Counted from the first letter of the stretch, positions 9,684 to 21,568 are shown. The stretch: 41,332 bases of DNA from Acetivibrio straminisolvens JCM 21531 (GCF_000521465.1 NZ_BAVR01000033.1:1-41332); one strand, 5' to 3'. Made by a program: numbers and translations. The notes: generated from the letters alone by a model not told the origin.

Positions 9684-11063
9684 TTATTTTCCCAAGCAAA
9701 ATCTGCTGAAAATTTCATGCATTACATCTTCACTTACCGATTCTCCCGTTATCTGCCCAAGATAATCGGCAGCGTCGGTAATATCTATACTGACAAGATC
9801 GAGAGTCATAAAATTTTCAATAGCGTCCATTGCCTTCTCAATACTTGATACTGCCATATCAATAAGATTTTTATGTCTTATATTCGTAAGCAAAACCTCT
9901 TCATTTATGTTTACCTCTCCCTGTACAAACAACTCTGTTATTGTACTTTCTAACTCGTTTATTCCCGTACCTTCTTTCATTGAGGTTTTAATATATTTTT
10001 TTCCTGCAAGAAGACTTTCAATCTTACAAATTTGATCTTCATCCACAATATCCGTTTTATTTATCAAAATAATCAACTTTTTATCCCCAAGCATGGTTAA
10101 TATTTTATTGTCTTCCTCATCCATTCCTCTTTTTGCATCAATCATCATTATAATGAGATCGGCATCATTTATTGCTTTGTGGGTCCTTTCAACCCCTATT
10201 TTCTCAACAACATCTTCCGTTTCCCTTATACCGGCAGTATCTATTATCCTCAAAGGAATGCCGTTTATATTAATATACTCCTCAATTATATCCCGTGTGG
10301 TTCCGGGTATATCGGTAACAATAGCTTTGGATTTTCCCGAAAGCTCATTTAAAAGCGATGACTTTCCCACATTGGGTTTTCCGATTATTACTGCATCAAT
10401 TCCTTCCCTGATAATTCTTCCTTTTTCAAAACCCTTGATTATATCGCAAAGCTTTTGCTTTATTTCTCCTATCTCCTTATATATCATCTGACCCGTTATT
10501 TCTTCAATATCGTGCTCCGGATAATCAACCGTAACTTCAATATGAGCTAAAAGTTCGATGAGCTTTCTTCTTGCATCTTTAATCTTTTGGGACAGTTTTC
10601 CCTCAAGCTGGTTTATTGCTGCCTTGGAGCTTTCGTTGGTTTTTGAGTTTATCAGGTCAATTACTGCTTCAGCCTGAGAAAGATCAATTCTGCCGTTTAA
10701 AAACGCCCTTTTTGTAAATTCTCCGGGTTCGGCAAGCCTGGCGCCTTGTTTTATGCACAGTTCCAAAATATTTTTTAATACTACCATTCCTCCATGGCAG
10801 TTTATTTCCACCACATCTTCCCTCGTAAAGGTTTTTGGCTTTTCCATCTTTGAAAGGAGAACTTCGTCAAGCACAGCTCCATTTTCGGGATTTACAATTT
10901 TTCCATAGTTAATGGTATGGGAACGAATAAGCTTAAAATCCCTGTTTCCTTTAAATATTTTTTCCGCTATTTCAAAAGCTTTGTCTCCGCTTATTCTAAT
11001 TATTCCAACCCCTCCCGTACCATGGGGAGTAGATATCGCAGCTATTGTATCTTCCTTATACAT
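9684..11063 (-). CDS. mnmE: tRNA modification GTPase MnmE (TrmE)
   Basis: This is the GTPase partner of MnmG in wobble-uridine modification, 459 residues and intact. An N-terminal tetrahydrofolate-binding domain (about 1-120) is followed by a helical domain split around an inserted G domain. The G motifs are GKPNVGKS (228-235), DIPGTTRD (251-258), DTAGI and NKTD. The C-terminus ends FCLGK, which carries the family's C-x-G-K motif. GGAGG precedes ATG 11063. A strong hairpin upstream separates it from jag, so mnmE may have its own promoter. Confidence 0.97.
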   Translation of the reverse strand: MYKEDTIAAISTPHGTGGVGIIRISGDKAFEIAEKIFKGNRDFKLIRSHTINYGKIVNPENGAVLDEVLLSKMEKPKTFTREDVVEINCHGGMVVLKNILELCIKQGARLAEPGEFTKRAFLNGRIDLSQAEAVIDLINSKTNESSKAAINQLEGKLSQKIKDARRKLIELLAHIEVTVDYPEHDIEEITGQMIYKEIGEIKQKLCDIIKGFEKGRIIREGIDAVIIGKPNVGKSSLLNELSGKSKAIVTDIPGTTRDIIEEYININGIPLRIIDTAGIRETEDVVEKIGVERTHKAINDADLIIMMIDAKRGMDEEDNKILTMLGDKKLIILINKTDIVDEDQICKIESLLAGKKYIKTSMKEGTGINELESTITELFVQGEVNINEEVLLTNIRHKNLIDMAVSSIEKAMDAIENFMTLDLVSIDITDAADYLGQITGESVSEDVMHEIFSRFCLGK

Positions 11064-11168
11064 CAGGCTTCCTCCAAATTATCGACAGTACTTTTATTAT
11101 ATCCAAACTTTTAAAAAACAGCTAATCAATAAAAATAGACTACAATAAAGAATCAATAGAAAAGCCAA

Positions 11169-11202
11169 AAATGGTTCAAGAAAAATTTATCTTGAACCAT
11201 TT
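11169..11202. terminator. Hairpin between jag and mnmE
   Basis: A perfect 12-bp inverted repeat (AAATGGTTCAAG and CTTGAACCATTT) has a 10-nt loop, with T-rich sequence following on the minus strand. It lies 67 bases after the jag stop codon, so it probably ends the rpmH-jag transcript. The T-tract is interrupted by GG. Confidence 0.65.
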
Positions 11203-11268
11203 AAAAGTTCCAAATTATTGGCACATATAATATTTTTTCTTTCCGATTGGCTTTCTTATCCGCTTCTA

Positions 11269-11888
11269 TTATTTTAAAGCTATAATAACTTTCCTGTTGG
11301 GCTCTTCACCTACACTGTATGTTTCTACATACTTATGATTTTGAAGGGATGAATGTATAACCCTTCTTTCATACGGATTCATTGGTTCAAGAGTAATATC
11401 CTTTTTGTATTTAATCACCCTGTCAGCTAATCGATTGGCAAGCTTTACCAGGGTCTCCTCTCTCTTTTGCCTGTAATTTTCAATGTCGATAACAAGTCTT
11501 TTATATCCTTGCTTGCTTTTATTAACAACAAGGCTGGTCAGATACTGAAGTGCATCCAATGTTTCTCCTCTTCTTCCTATTATTATTCCGATGTCATCAC
11601 CCTGTATCCTAAGGAGAATAGTATCTTCACTCTCTTCAACCAAAACATCTGCACTTACCTTCATTTTACTGAATATATCCAGTAAAATTTCTTTGCCTTT
11701 TCTCCACCCGTCTCTTTCAAAGTGACCTTTACCCTTGCCAGCTTGCTTCCTATTAATCCGAATATGCCTTTAGTTCCTTCTTCCAAAACTTCTATTTCAA
11801 CATTGTCTTCAGTTGCATTCAACTCTGCAAGAGCCAGATCAACAGCTTCCTTAACCGTCTTAGCGGACTTTTCTACAAACTGTGGCAT
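11269..11888 (-). CDS. jag: RNA-binding protein Jag/KhpB (frame interrupted)
   Basis: This is a Jag/KhpB-family RNA-binding protein. The Jag_N domain (MPQFVEKSAKTVKEAVDLAL...) is followed by a KH domain with the GxxG-type loop IIIGRRGETLDALQ and an R3H domain with EPMNPYERRVIHSSL. The reading frame ends early at KKFYWIYSVK. One T missing in the short T-run at 11684-11687 (AAAA on the + strand) restores KKFLLDIFSKMKVSADVL and a continuous protein of about 206 residues. The start codon follows the yidC stop immediately. Family members link RNA binding to cell-wall growth and, in Bacillus, sit beside SpoIIIJ/YidC as here. Confidence 0.9.
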
Positions 11889-12755
11889 TTAACTATTCGA
11901 GTCCTCCTTCTTCTTGAAAATAAATTTATTTATTATTAACTCTTGAATTATCTGAAAAACATTACTAGTTAACCAATACAATCCCAAAGCTGCCGGAGCC
12001 TGAAAAGCAATAATACCTGTCATTATAGGAGCAACAAACATCATGCTCTTATTCATTGAAGCAGACATATCATCTTGTTTTTGATTATTGGAGTTCTTAG
12101 AATTCTTTAAATTCTGAGTCCTCGCCATAAGCAACTTACTTGATAAGTAAGTTGAAACAATCGCAAGTACCGGTATCAGCAATAACGGAAGATAAGTTGC
12201 CACATCTTCAGTAAAATTCAACTTCGGTATCTTACCCAAATCAATTTTCATAAAACCAAGATTTTCAACCACATCAAGTTTTCCGCTTCTTAATGCAGCT
12301 TCTATTTGAAAATATATACTTTTCATGTTTATTTGAGGCAAGCCGTTGGCGGCCTGATTCAACTGATTTACCAAAGTCTCTATCTGTTCTTTGGTCATAT
12401 TGAACATATAAGTCAAAGGTTCTCTAATAACATAATACAATGATACCATTATGGGCAGCTGGATAAGAGCAGGCAAGCAACCGCTGGCAGGGCTAAAATT
12501 ATGCTCCTTGTAAATTTTAAGCAATTCCTGATTCTGCATCTGAGGATCATTTTTGTATTTTCTCTGAATCTCCTGTATCAAAGGCTGCATTTCCTGCATT
12601 TTCATAGATGACTTATACTGCTTTATGGACAAAGGTAACAATAACAATTTAACAAATATCGTAAATATAATAATTGCCAGCCCATAACTGCCAAAGGATA
12701 AATTCTCATAAATAAAAACCAATATCTGTCCTAATAACTGTGAAATAATACCCAT
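11889..12755 (-). CDS. yidC: Membrane protein insertase YidC/Oxa1 family
   Basis: This 288-residue polytopic membrane protein inserts and folds other membrane proteins. The segments FGSYGLAIIIFTIFVKLLLLPL, then QEIQRKYKNDPQ, and the conserved CLPALIQLPIMVSLYYVI mark the Oxa1 core. About five membrane spans and a Lys-rich C-terminus (FKKKEDSNS) are visible. I see no lipobox Cys. It stands between yidD and jag, the canonical order in Firmicutes. The start at 12755 is preceded by AAGGAA. Confidence 0.95.
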   Translation of the reverse strand: MGIISQLLGQILVFIYENLSFGSYGLAIIIFTIFVKLLLLPLSIKQYKSSMKMQEMQPLIQEIQRKYKNDPQMQNQELLKIYKEHNFSPASGCLPALIQLPIMVSLYYVIREPLTYMFNMTKEQIETLVNQLNQAANGLPQINMKSIYFQIEAALRSGKLDVVENLGFMKIDLGKIPKLNFTEDVATYLPLLLIPVLAIVSTYLSSKLLMARTQNLKNSKNSNNQKQDDMSASMNKSMMFVAPIMTGIIAFQAPAALGLYWLTSNVFQIIQELIINKFIFKKKEDSNS

Positions 12756-12775
12756 TTTCCTTTTTTCCCCTTTTG

Positions 12776-12997
12776 TTATTTAACCGGATCATACCCTCCA
12801 GGATGAAAGGGATGACATTTTAATATCCTTTTTATAGCCATAAATCCCCCTTTGATTATACCATACTTGCTGACAGCATCGATTGCATACTGTGAGCAAG
12901 TAGGATAAAATCTGCAGCTGGGTGCGGCTTTTAGAGGAGAAATCCATCTTTGGTACAACCTAATTATAAATATTACCCATCTTTTAAACAATACCAT
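12776..12997 (-). CDS. yidD: Membrane protein insertion efficiency factor YidD
   Basis: This 73-residue protein has the family signature [27 protein letters not shown], with its Cys pair, and ends [12 protein letters not shown]. It is thought to assist YidC-dependent insertion at the inner face of the membrane. Its start lies inside the 3' end of rnpA (25-base overlap) with AGGAGAA in front, which indicates translational coupling. Confidence 0.95.
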   Translation of the reverse strand: MVLFKRWVIFIIRLYQRWISPLKAAPSCRFYPTCSQYAIDAVSKYGIIKGGFMAIKRILKCHPFHPGGYDPVK

Positions 12998-13338
12998 TTC
13001 TCCTGTTCGAATACATCAAGCTTTTTGAGCAAAAATTTCATTTCTTTCCTAATATCTGTGAAATCCGGCATTTGCTCATTTGTTCTCGCTACAAAAACAA
13101 GGTCATACCCATTTTTTACAAACTCTTCGTAATGTCTGTAATTTTCTCTAATGAGCCTTTTTATTCTGTTCCTCTTAACGCTTTTCCCGAATTTTTTACC
13201 TACAGTTATACCCAATCTTTTTATATCAAGCCCATTTTTCATAACATACAGTACTATATTCTTTCCTGCGTAAAATTTACCTTTTTTATACAGCCTTAGA
13301 AATTCGGAATTTCTCTTTATTGGAACAGTATTCTTCAT
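12973..13338 (-). CDS. rnpA: Ribonuclease P protein component
   Basis: This basic protein of 121 residues assists the RNase P RNA in 5' maturation of tRNA precursors. The hallmark [14 protein letters not shown] (the RNR motif) lies near residues 51-64, with the N-terminal [21 protein letters not shown] sits ahead of ATG 13338. It lies between rpmH and yidD as in most bacteria, and the rpmH-rnpA gap holds a hairpin that may set relative expression. Confidence 0.96.
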   Translation of the reverse strand: MKNTVPIKRNSEFLRLYKKGKFYAGKNIVLYVMKNGLDIKRLGITVGKKFGKSVKRNRIKRLIRENYRHYEEFVKNGYDLVFVARTNEQMPDFTDIRKEMKFLLKKLDVFEQEKWYCLKDG

Positions 13339-13365
13339 TGATTCTCCTTAATTTTATTTAACAGT

Positions 13366-13396
13366 TTAAATAAAAAGACCACATTTATGCGGTCTT
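13366..13396 (-). terminator. Terminator or attenuator between rpmH and rnpA
   Basis: On the minus strand AAGACCGCAT pairs with ATGTGGTCTT (one G-U pair), followed by TTTTTATTT. The stem begins at the rpmH stop codon. It probably ends most rpmH transcripts while letting some read through into rnpA. Confidence 0.7.
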
Positions 13397-13529
13397 ACGC
13401 TGAAAGAACTTTTCTTCCTTTCAATCTGCGCCTTCTCAATACTTTTCTGCCATTTGCAGTTTTCATTCTTTTTCTGAAACCATGTTCTTTTTTTCTTTGT
13501 CTTTTCTTAGGTTGAAATGTTCTTAACAC
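13395..13529 (-). CDS. rpmH: 50S ribosomal protein L34
   Basis: This small, very basic ribosomal protein has 44 residues. Translation from GTG 13529 gives (M)[18 protein letters not shown] followed by [20 protein letters not shown] and KVLSA, a full match to the L34 pattern. The GTG start is preceded by a GGGGGTG purine run. It is the first gene of the leftward rpmH-rnpA-yidD-yidC-jag transcript. Confidence 0.96.
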   Translation of the reverse strand: MLRTFQPKKRQRKKEHGFRKRMKTANGRKVLRRRRLKGRKVLSA

Positions 13530-14158
13530 AACAAACACCCCCAATCCTTTCCTGTAAATTGCTATATAAAATTCAAAACTACCAACTTCTCAAGTAAGTA
13601 AGTTTTATATCAATATCAGCTTCAAAATACAACTATAACGAAAAAAAACCCTATTGTAATTGTAAATCACTAAAAATACCTTATCAATTATATATTAAAT
13701 TAATTATCAATGTCAAGAAACTATTTTTGTGGATAATTATTAAATTCATTTAATTTTTTTGTGGATATCTTTTCGTTTTTTTGTTGAATATTGCCCCAAA
13801 GTCTGATAATATATTAAATACCTGTTGATAACTCACAAATTATCAACAGAAAATGTTAATAACTCTGTTGGCAACCTGAGTAAAAACTTTTTAATATTTT
13901 TCTTGCTTTATTAAACTACATTTTTTCCATTATATTATATGTGTTTTTTAGTAACTTATACAAAATTATTTCAATTATATGCTTAAGTTGCCTTTATTTT
14001 GTCAAAGATTTTGTATGTATACAAATTTTTAATTACTTTTTTAATTTTTTTATTCTAATTTTAAACCAATGATAAATTGTTTTATATACTATAAGACAAA
14101 TAGTTTTTAATGATTAAACATTATTATTTTTATTCTTTTAATGGTTTTGGAGGAGTTT
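13530..14158. other. oriC: oriC, dnaA-upstream part with DnaA boxes
   Basis: This is a 629-bp gene-free, very AT-rich interval between divergent rpmH and dnaA. Box-like 9-mers are TGTGGATAA (13728-13736, the perfect consensus read in reverse), TGTGGATAT (13760-13768), TGTTGATAA (13823-13831), TTATCAACA (13840-13848) and TGTTAATAA (13854-13862). The AT-rich stretch 13900-14140 is a likely unwinding region. Together with the second cluster after dnaA this matches the bipartite origins of Firmicutes. The assignment rests on motifs and position. Confidence 0.85.
13687..13716 (-). promoter_or_regulatory. Candidate sigma-A promoter of the rpmH operon
   Basis: On the minus strand a perfect TTGACA and a perfect TATAAT are separated by 18 bp, about 160 bases upstream of rpmH. 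A DnaA box (13728-13736) lies 12 bases behind the -35 element, so DnaA binding could affect this promoter. Confidence 0.65.
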
Positions 14159-15490
14159 ATGAATACCCAGTTAAACGAAATATGGCAAAAAACTTTAGGG
14201 CTACTTAAAAACGAGCTTACAGAGATTAGCTTCAATACATGGATCAAAACTATTGATCCCATGTCTCTGACAGCCAATACCATAAACCTTGCTGTCCCTG
14301 CTGATTTCAACAAGGGAATTCTTGAGTCAAGGTATCAGGCCCTTATAAAAAATGCCATTAAACAAGTTACTTTTAAAGAATATGAAATTGCATTTATAGT
14401 ACCTTCACAGGAAAATTTAAACAAGTTGTCAAAGCAGGCTGAGAGTACCAACAATGAAGATTCTCCTTTGTCAATACTGAATCCTAAATATACATTTGAT
14501 ACTTTTGTTATAGGAAACAGCAACAGATTTGCTCACGCAGCCGCACTGGCCGTGGCTGAAGCACCGGGAAAAGCATACAATCCTTTATTCATTTATGGAG
14601 GAGTGGGTCTTGGAAAGACACACCTCATGCATGCCATTGGACATTACATATTGGAGCAAAACTCTTCTCAAAGGGTTTTGTATGTTTCATCCGAAAAATT
14701 TACCAACGAACTTATTAACGCCATCAAGGACAACAGAAATGAAGAATTCAGATCCAAATATAGAAATATTGATGTGCTTCTAATAGACGATATACAATTT
14801 ATTGCCGGCAAGGAAAGAACAGAGGAAGAATTTTTCCATACCTTTAATGCCCTTTACGAGGCAAACAAACAGATAATTCTCTCGAGCGATAAGCCTCCAA
14901 AGGAGATTTCTTTGGAAGACAGGCTAAGGTCAAGGTTTGAATGGGGCTTGATTGCGGACATGCAGGCACCGGACTTGGAAACAAGAATAGCAATACTTAG
15001 GAAAAAAGCCCAGCTTGAGAACCTCAACGTTCCCAATGATGTAATTGTATTTATTGCCGACAAAATTGCATCAAACATCAGAGAACTTGAAGGTGCCCTA
15101 AACAGAGTCATAGCTTATTCATCCCTTACTGAAAACGAGATTACCGTTGATTTGGCCAACGAAGCGTTAAAAGACATACTGTCGGCAAACAAGGCAAAAG
15201 TTTTAAATTGTACAACCATCCAAGAAGCGGTGGCAAGATACTTTGACATACGGCCGGAAGAATTTAAATCAAAGAAGAGAACAAGGGACATTGCATTTCC
15301 AAGACAAATTGCAATGTATCTTTGCCGAGAACTCACAGACATGTCCCTTCCCAAAATAGGAGAGGAATTTGGGGGAAGAGACCATACCACAGTAATACAT
15401 GCGTGCGACAAGATAAGCGAAGAAATTGAAGATAACTCTGAAACCAGGCGCGCTGTGAGTGAAATAAAGAGAAATTTACTCGGAAAATAA
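14159..15490 (+). CDS. dnaA: Chromosomal replication initiator DnaA
   Basis: This is the AAA+ initiator that binds DnaA boxes and opens oriC; 443 residues and intact. Domain I is at about 1-85, followed by a short linker and the AAA+ core with Walker A GGVGLGKT (147-154) and Walker B VLLIDD (about 206-211). The C-terminal DNA-binding domain has the signature [16 protein letters not shown] placed the start at ATG 14159 rather than the in-frame ATG 14141, because GGAGGAG (14149-14155) lies between them at ideal spacing and [10 protein letters not shown] is family-like. DnaA-box clusters on both sides suggest autoregulation. Confidence 0.98.
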   Translation: MNTQLNEIWQKTLGLLKNELTEISFNTWIKTIDPMSLTANTINLAVPADFNKGILESRYQALIKNAIKQVTFKEYEIAFIVPSQENLNKLSKQAESTNNEDSPLSILNPKYTFDTFVIGNSNRFAHAAALAVAEAPGKAYNPLFIYGGVGLGKTHLMHAIGHYILEQNSSQRVLYVSSEKFTNELINAIKDNRNEEFRSKYRNIDVLLIDDIQFIAGKERTEEEFFHTFNALYEANKQIILSSDKPPKEISLEDRLRSRFEWGLIADMQAPDLETRIAILRKKAQLENLNVPNDVIVFIADKIASNIRELEGALNRVIAYSSLTENEITVDLANEALKDILSANKAKVLNCTTIQEAVARYFDIRPEEFKSKKRTRDIAFPRQIAMYLCRELTDMSLPKIGEEFGGRDHTTVIHACDKISEEIEDNSETRRAVSEIKRNLLGK

Positions 15491-15810
15491 TTACTTGTTG
15501 ATATATATTGATAAAACTTAAACTTTTATACACAAATTCAACCTATTATTTTTTTAAACAAAGAGATATCAACAGAAATTGTTGATATGGGGACAACTTC
15601 ATGTGATTAATTTGTGTACAACCTGATTAAAGTTGAATCATTGTTAAAGCTGTTGATTATCGGATACAAAATATCTACAATTTAGTAACAGGTCAAATCA
15701 ATTTATTTACCTTGTTTTGACCCACTTATGCACAATATCAACAACACTTATTACTATTATTACTGATTTTATAATTATTAACTTATATAAAAACAGGAGG
15801 CTTTTTCGAT
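15491..15810. other. oriC, second DnaA-box cluster between dnaA and dnaN
   Basis: This is a 320-bp gene-free stretch. Box-like 9-mers are TGTTGATAT (15496-15504), ATATCAACA (15566-15574), TGTTGATAT (15580-15588), TGTTGATTA (15651-15659), TTATGCACA (15726-15734) and ATATCAACA (15735-15743). Most differ from the consensus by two bases. The arrangement resembles the dnaA-dnaN part of the Bacillus origin. Confidence 0.75.
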
Positions 15811-16914
15811 ATGAAAATAATTTGTTCCAAAGAACAGCTAATGGAAGGAATCAATATCGTGCAAAAAGCAGTTCCGACAAAAGCTACTTTACCTATACTG
15901 GAAGGAATATTGCTTGAAGCTTACGATCAATTCAAAATGACCGGAAATGATTTGGAATTGGGAATAGAATGCTTTATAAACGCCGATATCATGGAAAAGG
16001 GATCCATTGTTCTAAACTCCAAAACATTTGGTGATATAGTCAGAAGATTGCCTGATTCGGAAGTATTAATTGAAGTTAAAGAAAACAATACCGTTATTAT
16101 CGAATGCGACAACTCCCATTTCGAATTAAGGGGTATGCCTTCTGATAGCTTCCCTTCACTGCCTTCAATTGAAAGAGTAAATATGATCAAGGTAAGTCAA
16201 AAAGCAGTCAGGGATATGATAAGACAGACATTGTTTGCCGTAAGTACGGATGACAACAGACCGATACTCACAGGTTCACTGATAGAATGTATAGGAAACG
16301 AGATTACCTTTGTTTCAATAGATGGATTCAGAATGGCCATAAGAAAAAATTTCAACAATGAAGGTTTTTCGGAATTCAGTGTTGTTGTACCGGGAAAGAC
16401 TCTTAATGAAATAGTAAAAATTTTACAACCGGTTGATGAAGATATCAATATATACAGCTCTCAAAACCAAATACTGTTTGAAATTGGAAATTGCAGGGTT
16501 GTGTCAAGGCTCTTAGAAGGCGAATACTTAAATTACAAAAGCATTATACCAACGGAGTACGAAACCAATGTAAGATTAAAAACCGAAGACCTTTTGTCCA
16601 GCCTTGAAAGGGCCTCACTAATTACATCGGATGAAAAGAAGTATCCTGTAAAATTCAGTATTTGTGACGACAAAATCATTATTACTTCCAATACCGAAAT
16701 AGGTGCGGTAAGGGAAGAAATTAGAGTTGAAGTAAACGGCAGCAACATGGAAGTTGGCTTTAACCCAAGATATTTTATCGAAGCACTCAAAGTTATAGAT
16801 GATGAGATAATTGACGTATACTTTAATTCAAGTATCGGACCATGTACAATAAGACCCCTTGAAGGAGACAATTTTGTATACATGATACTTCCGGTAAGAA
16901 TAAAAAATGATTAG
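15811..16914 (+). CDS. dnaN: DNA polymerase III beta subunit (sliding clamp)
   Basis: This ring-forming processivity clamp tethers polymerase III to DNA. It is 367 residues, the usual length for three DNA-clamp folds, and intact. Family-like segments include the N-terminus MKIICSKEQLMEGINIVQKA, the middle-domain SLIECIGNEITFVSIDGFRMA and the C-terminal YMILPVRIKND. AGGAGG precedes ATG 15811. It follows dnaA across the second DnaA-box cluster and is 11 bases ahead of yaaA. Confidence 0.98.
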   Translation: MKIICSKEQLMEGINIVQKAVPTKATLPILEGILLEAYDQFKMTGNDLELGIECFINADIMEKGSIVLNSKTFGDIVRRLPDSEVLIEVKENNTVIIECDNSHFELRGMPSDSFPSLPSIERVNMIKVSQKAVRDMIRQTLFAVSTDDNRPILTGSLIECIGNEITFVSIDGFRMAIRKNFNNEGFSEFSVVVPGKTLNEIVKILQPVDEDINIYSSQNQILFEIGNCRVVSRLLEGEYLNYKSIIPTEYETNVRLKTEDLLSSLERASLITSDEKKYPVKFSICDDKIIITSNTEIGAVREEIRVEVNGSNMEVGFNPRYFIEALKVIDDEIIDVYFNSSIGPCTIRPLEGDNFVYMILPVRIKND

Positions 16915-16925
16915 AAGGTGTATAT

Positions 16926-17132
16926 ATGGAAAACGTTAAAATCAATACCGAGTTTATCAAACTAGATCAGTTTCTGAAATGGACAGACATAGTTTCGATG
17001 GGCTCCGATGCGAAATCATTAATACATTCCGGTTTGGTAAAAGTTAACGATGAAGTTGAACTAAGAAGGGGAAGAAAATTAAGGGTAGGAGACATTATCG
17101 AAGTAAATAGTAAAAAGTTCCAAATAGTTTAA
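16926..17132 (+). CDS. yaaA: S4-domain RNA-binding protein YaaA
   Basis: This 68-residue S4-like protein (FIKLDQFLKWTDIVSMGSDA, then a basic RRGRKLRVGD turn) is conserved between dnaN and recF in Firmicutes. The S4 fold suggests RNA or ribosome binding. It lies 11 bases after dnaN and 19 bases before recF, so it is probably part of one transcript. Confidence 0.93.
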   Translation: MENVKINTEFIKLDQFLKWTDIVSMGSDAKSLIHSGLVKVNDEVELRRGRKLRVGDIIEVNSKKFQIV

Positions 17133-17151
17133 TTTTTTTGGAGGTTGATTA

Positions 17152-18259
17152 TTGTACATCGATAAAATATCGCTTAAAAACTTTAGAAATTATAAAGATG
17201 AATCAATAGAATTTTCTAAAGATTTAAATATAATTTATGGCCAAAATGCTCAGGGAAAGACAAATATAATTGAGGCTGTATTTTTATGTGCTTCCGGACG
17301 TTCGCACCGTACCTCAAAGGATGCCGAGCTGGTAAACATTGACGGTACGGGCTTTAGTATTTTACTTGAGCTTAAAAAGGCTGAAGGCAAGAAAAATATC
17401 GGAATTGAATATGAGCGAGGTAAGAAAAAAATAGTAAAAATAAATGAGATTCCCGTTAAGAAAATTGGAAACTTAATGGGTAATTTACTGGCTGTTATTT
17501 TTTCACCCGAGGATATTTTAATAATAAAAGAAGGGCCTTCACAAAGAAGAAGATTTATCGATATCACTTTGTGTCAGCTAAAGCCATCATATTTTTACGA
17601 TTTGCAGCAATACAACAAAATTCTTTTGCAGAGGAATACTTTGCTTAAGGAAATACAAAATAAACGAAGTCTTTTAGATACTCTTGAAGTATGGGATTAT
17701 AAAATCGCCGAACTGTCTTCAAGAATAATGATATCAAGAAATGAATTTATAAAAAGGCTGTGTGAAATATCCAGGAGAATACACTTTAAATTGACGGATG
17801 GTAGTGAAACCATGGAAATTAAGTATTCTCCGTCCATAGACTTACATAATTTATCGGATCCCTTGGAATTAACGAATGAATTTGTAAGACAGTTAAATAA
17901 TGTTAGAGCATCGGAACTGAGAAGATGTGTCACACTAATAGGTCCCCACAGATGATTATGAGATGTTGTTAAATGGGCTAAGTTTAAAAATGTTCGGATC
18001 CCAGGGTCAGCAAAGAACATCAGTGTTATCTCTCAAACTTGCAGAAATAGAGATAATTAGAAGTGAGACTGATGAAAATCCTGTTCTTCTGCTTGACGAT
18101 GTAATGTCGGAGCTGGATTCTAAAAGGAGAGAATTTTTGCTGGAAAATATAAAAGACATCCAAACTTTTATTACTTGTACAGATAAAGATTTATTTGAGA
18201 ATAGAAATTTTGGAGATAATTTATATATAAGAGTTCAAGCAGGAAGAGCTTATTATTAA
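17152..18259 (+). CDS. recF: DNA replication and repair protein RecF (frame interrupted)
   Basis: This SMC-like ATPase loads recombination functions at gaps. The N-terminal MYIDKISLKNFRNYKDESIE and Walker A GQNAQGKT (30-37) are in the first frame. The signature FGSQGQQRT and Walker B PVLLLDDVMSELD are in the second frame. The break is near 17944-17955, where the conserved GPHRDD-type motif reads GPHR and then stop. Either two bases are missing (giving GPH(R/T)DDYEML) or one C is extra (GPTDDYEML, which loses the conserved His). Two missing is more consistent with the motif. The joined protein has about 368-369 residues. The start is TTG 17152 with GGAGG in front. Confidence 0.9.
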
Positions 18260-18302
18260 AAATGTATTATTATAGTTCTTATGTTGTATGAAGGAAAAAA
18301 AA

Positions 18303-18331
18303 TTGCAGTTTGATTTAATTTAGGATAAAAT
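18303..18331 (+). promoter_or_regulatory. Candidate promoter ahead of remB-gyrB
   Basis: TTGCAG and TAAAAT are 17 bp apart, in the 160-bp gap between recF and remB. This is a consensus match only. Confidence 0.35.
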
Positions 18332-18419
18332 AAAAAGGTTGAGAGTAAAAAAGATAAACAAATAACTAAGTTGTGATATAAATAATTAGCAATAAATATT
18401 GCCGGTTGGAGGAATAGTA

Positions 18420-18686
18420 ATGTTTTTGCATATCGGAGGAGATCGTGTAGTACCTTTAAAAAATATAATAGCTATATTTGATATGGAAACTACAACCATA
18501 TCTAAGGACACAAAGGATTTCTTGGCTATCGCTGAGGAAGAAGGCTTTATACAGACTATCTCATCGGATATACCGAAATCTTTTATAATCACCGAGATAG
18601 ATAAAAAGAGTATTATTTATCTGTCACCGATTTCTTCGGTTACATTACAAAAACGTGCAGGGTATTTGGATGATTTTTCAAGGTAG
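18420..18686 (+). CDS. remB: DUF370 / RemA-RemB family regulator (YaaB)
   Basis: This 88-residue protein of the DUF370 family starts MFLHIGGDRVVPLKNIIAIF. The family includes the Bacillus matrix regulators RemA and RemB; the position between recF and gyrB is that of yaaB/remB. I chose ATG 18420 because GGAGGA (18408-18413) directly precedes it; the seven extra residues of the longer frame cover the ribosome site itself. Whether it regulates extracellular matrix here is unknown. Confidence 0.9.
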   Translation: MFLHIGGDRVVPLKNIIAIFDMETTTISKDTKDFLAIAEEEGFIQTISSDIPKSFIITEIDKKSIIYLSPISSVTLQKRAGYLDDFSR

Positions 18687-18737
18687 AAAAGAAATATTAA
18701 GTTGTTTTTGAATATTATTTTACCGCTGCAAATATAG

Positions 18738-20672
<1,935 letters not shown>

Positions 20673-20696
20673 AACAGGGTTATCCCTGTTTTTTTA
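20673..20696 (+). terminator. gyrB rho-independent terminator
   Basis: AACAGGG and CCCTGTT arms with a four-base loop are followed by seven or more T. The stem starts right at the gyrB stop codon. Confidence 0.85.
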
Positions 20697-20700
20697 CTTA

Positions 20701-20767
20701 GCATCTTGGAATGAAATGAAAGAGGAAAAAGCGAAGGGACTCGATGTCCCGAACTTTTTATTTTTTT
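20701..20767. repeat. Short dispersed repeat, copy A
   Basis: This is one of three related copies of about 60 bases in the window. It has an A-rich leader (TCTTGGAATGAAATGAAAGAGG), an invariant core GCGAAGGGACTCGATGT and a T-rich tail. In this copy GGGAC and GTCCC can pair around a TCGAT loop, enclosed by AAAAAG/CTTTTT. It directly follows the gyrB terminator. Confidence 0.7.
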
Positions 20768-21287
20768 AAACCGGATATTGGTGCATATTTTTTCATTTGG
20801 GTTAATAACAGAAAGAATAATTGACTTGGATTTATTTTAATAGAGTTTTTTTAAGTAAGGTTTCCTGAAAAGTTCTTATTTTTAATGAATAAATAAATTT
20901 TTTTATATTTACAATACATAATACCTCAGGGTAAGTTTCTAAAAATTATTGGATTTGAAATTTTTGAAATTGTTTTTGATAAAAGATATCTTTTGATATT
21001 ATTTCGGTTATATCTTTTTCTATTTTGTAGTTTTATTTTAGTACATATTTTAAATAATTTTGAGTTTTCAATATTTTATATGTATCAAAAAAAAGTTTTT
21101 TCGCAAAATTTAGTTATCTTATCTTCTTTTATACTCTATAAGCTGGATTTTTCGTGATATAATGTGTAATATATATTTTATAATATCTAAAATTAATATC
21201 TAGAATTCGTTTAAGGCCTTTATTGTAAAAGATATAGTTCGGACTTTTATTGTGCGGTTTATTTTATAAAATTTTGATTGATAAAAA

Positions 21288-21303
21288 TGTTTCACGTGAA
21301 ACA
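21288..21303. promoter_or_regulatory. parS: parS centromere site 1
   Basis: The perfect 16-bp palindrome TGTTTCACGTGAAACA is identical to the consensus ParB-binding parS of Firmicutes. It lies about 540 bases upstream of parA. Its flanks (AAAA on the left, TTTTTTT on the right) also make it a possible hairpin terminator. Confidence 0.95.
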
Positions 21304-21314
21304 TTTTTTTATTT

Positions 21315-21384
21315 GGATTCTTGGAATCAAATGAAATAGGTAAAAGCGAAGGGACTCGATGTCTCGGGCTTTTATTAAATTTAT
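21315..21384. repeat. Short dispersed repeat, copy B
   Basis: This copy is in the same orientation as copy A. TTCTTGGAATCAAATGAAATAGG is followed by the same core GCGAAGGGACTCGATGT and a T-rich tail. The 3' arm reads GTCTC, so the GGGAC pairing is kept with a G-U pair. It sits 12 bases after parS site 1. Confidence 0.7.
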
Positions 21385-21568
21385 TATCAAACTAAAAAAC
21401 ATTTCTAAGGTAAAAACAACATAGTAAATGCATTTAGACATATAAAGAATTATATTTGATAATGAATTTAAACTATAGGTATATTTAAGAATACAATATT
21501 GTACAATAATAGAATGAAAATTGTGAAAAATTTAATGTAGAATTATCAAATCAGATATAATTATTCGT

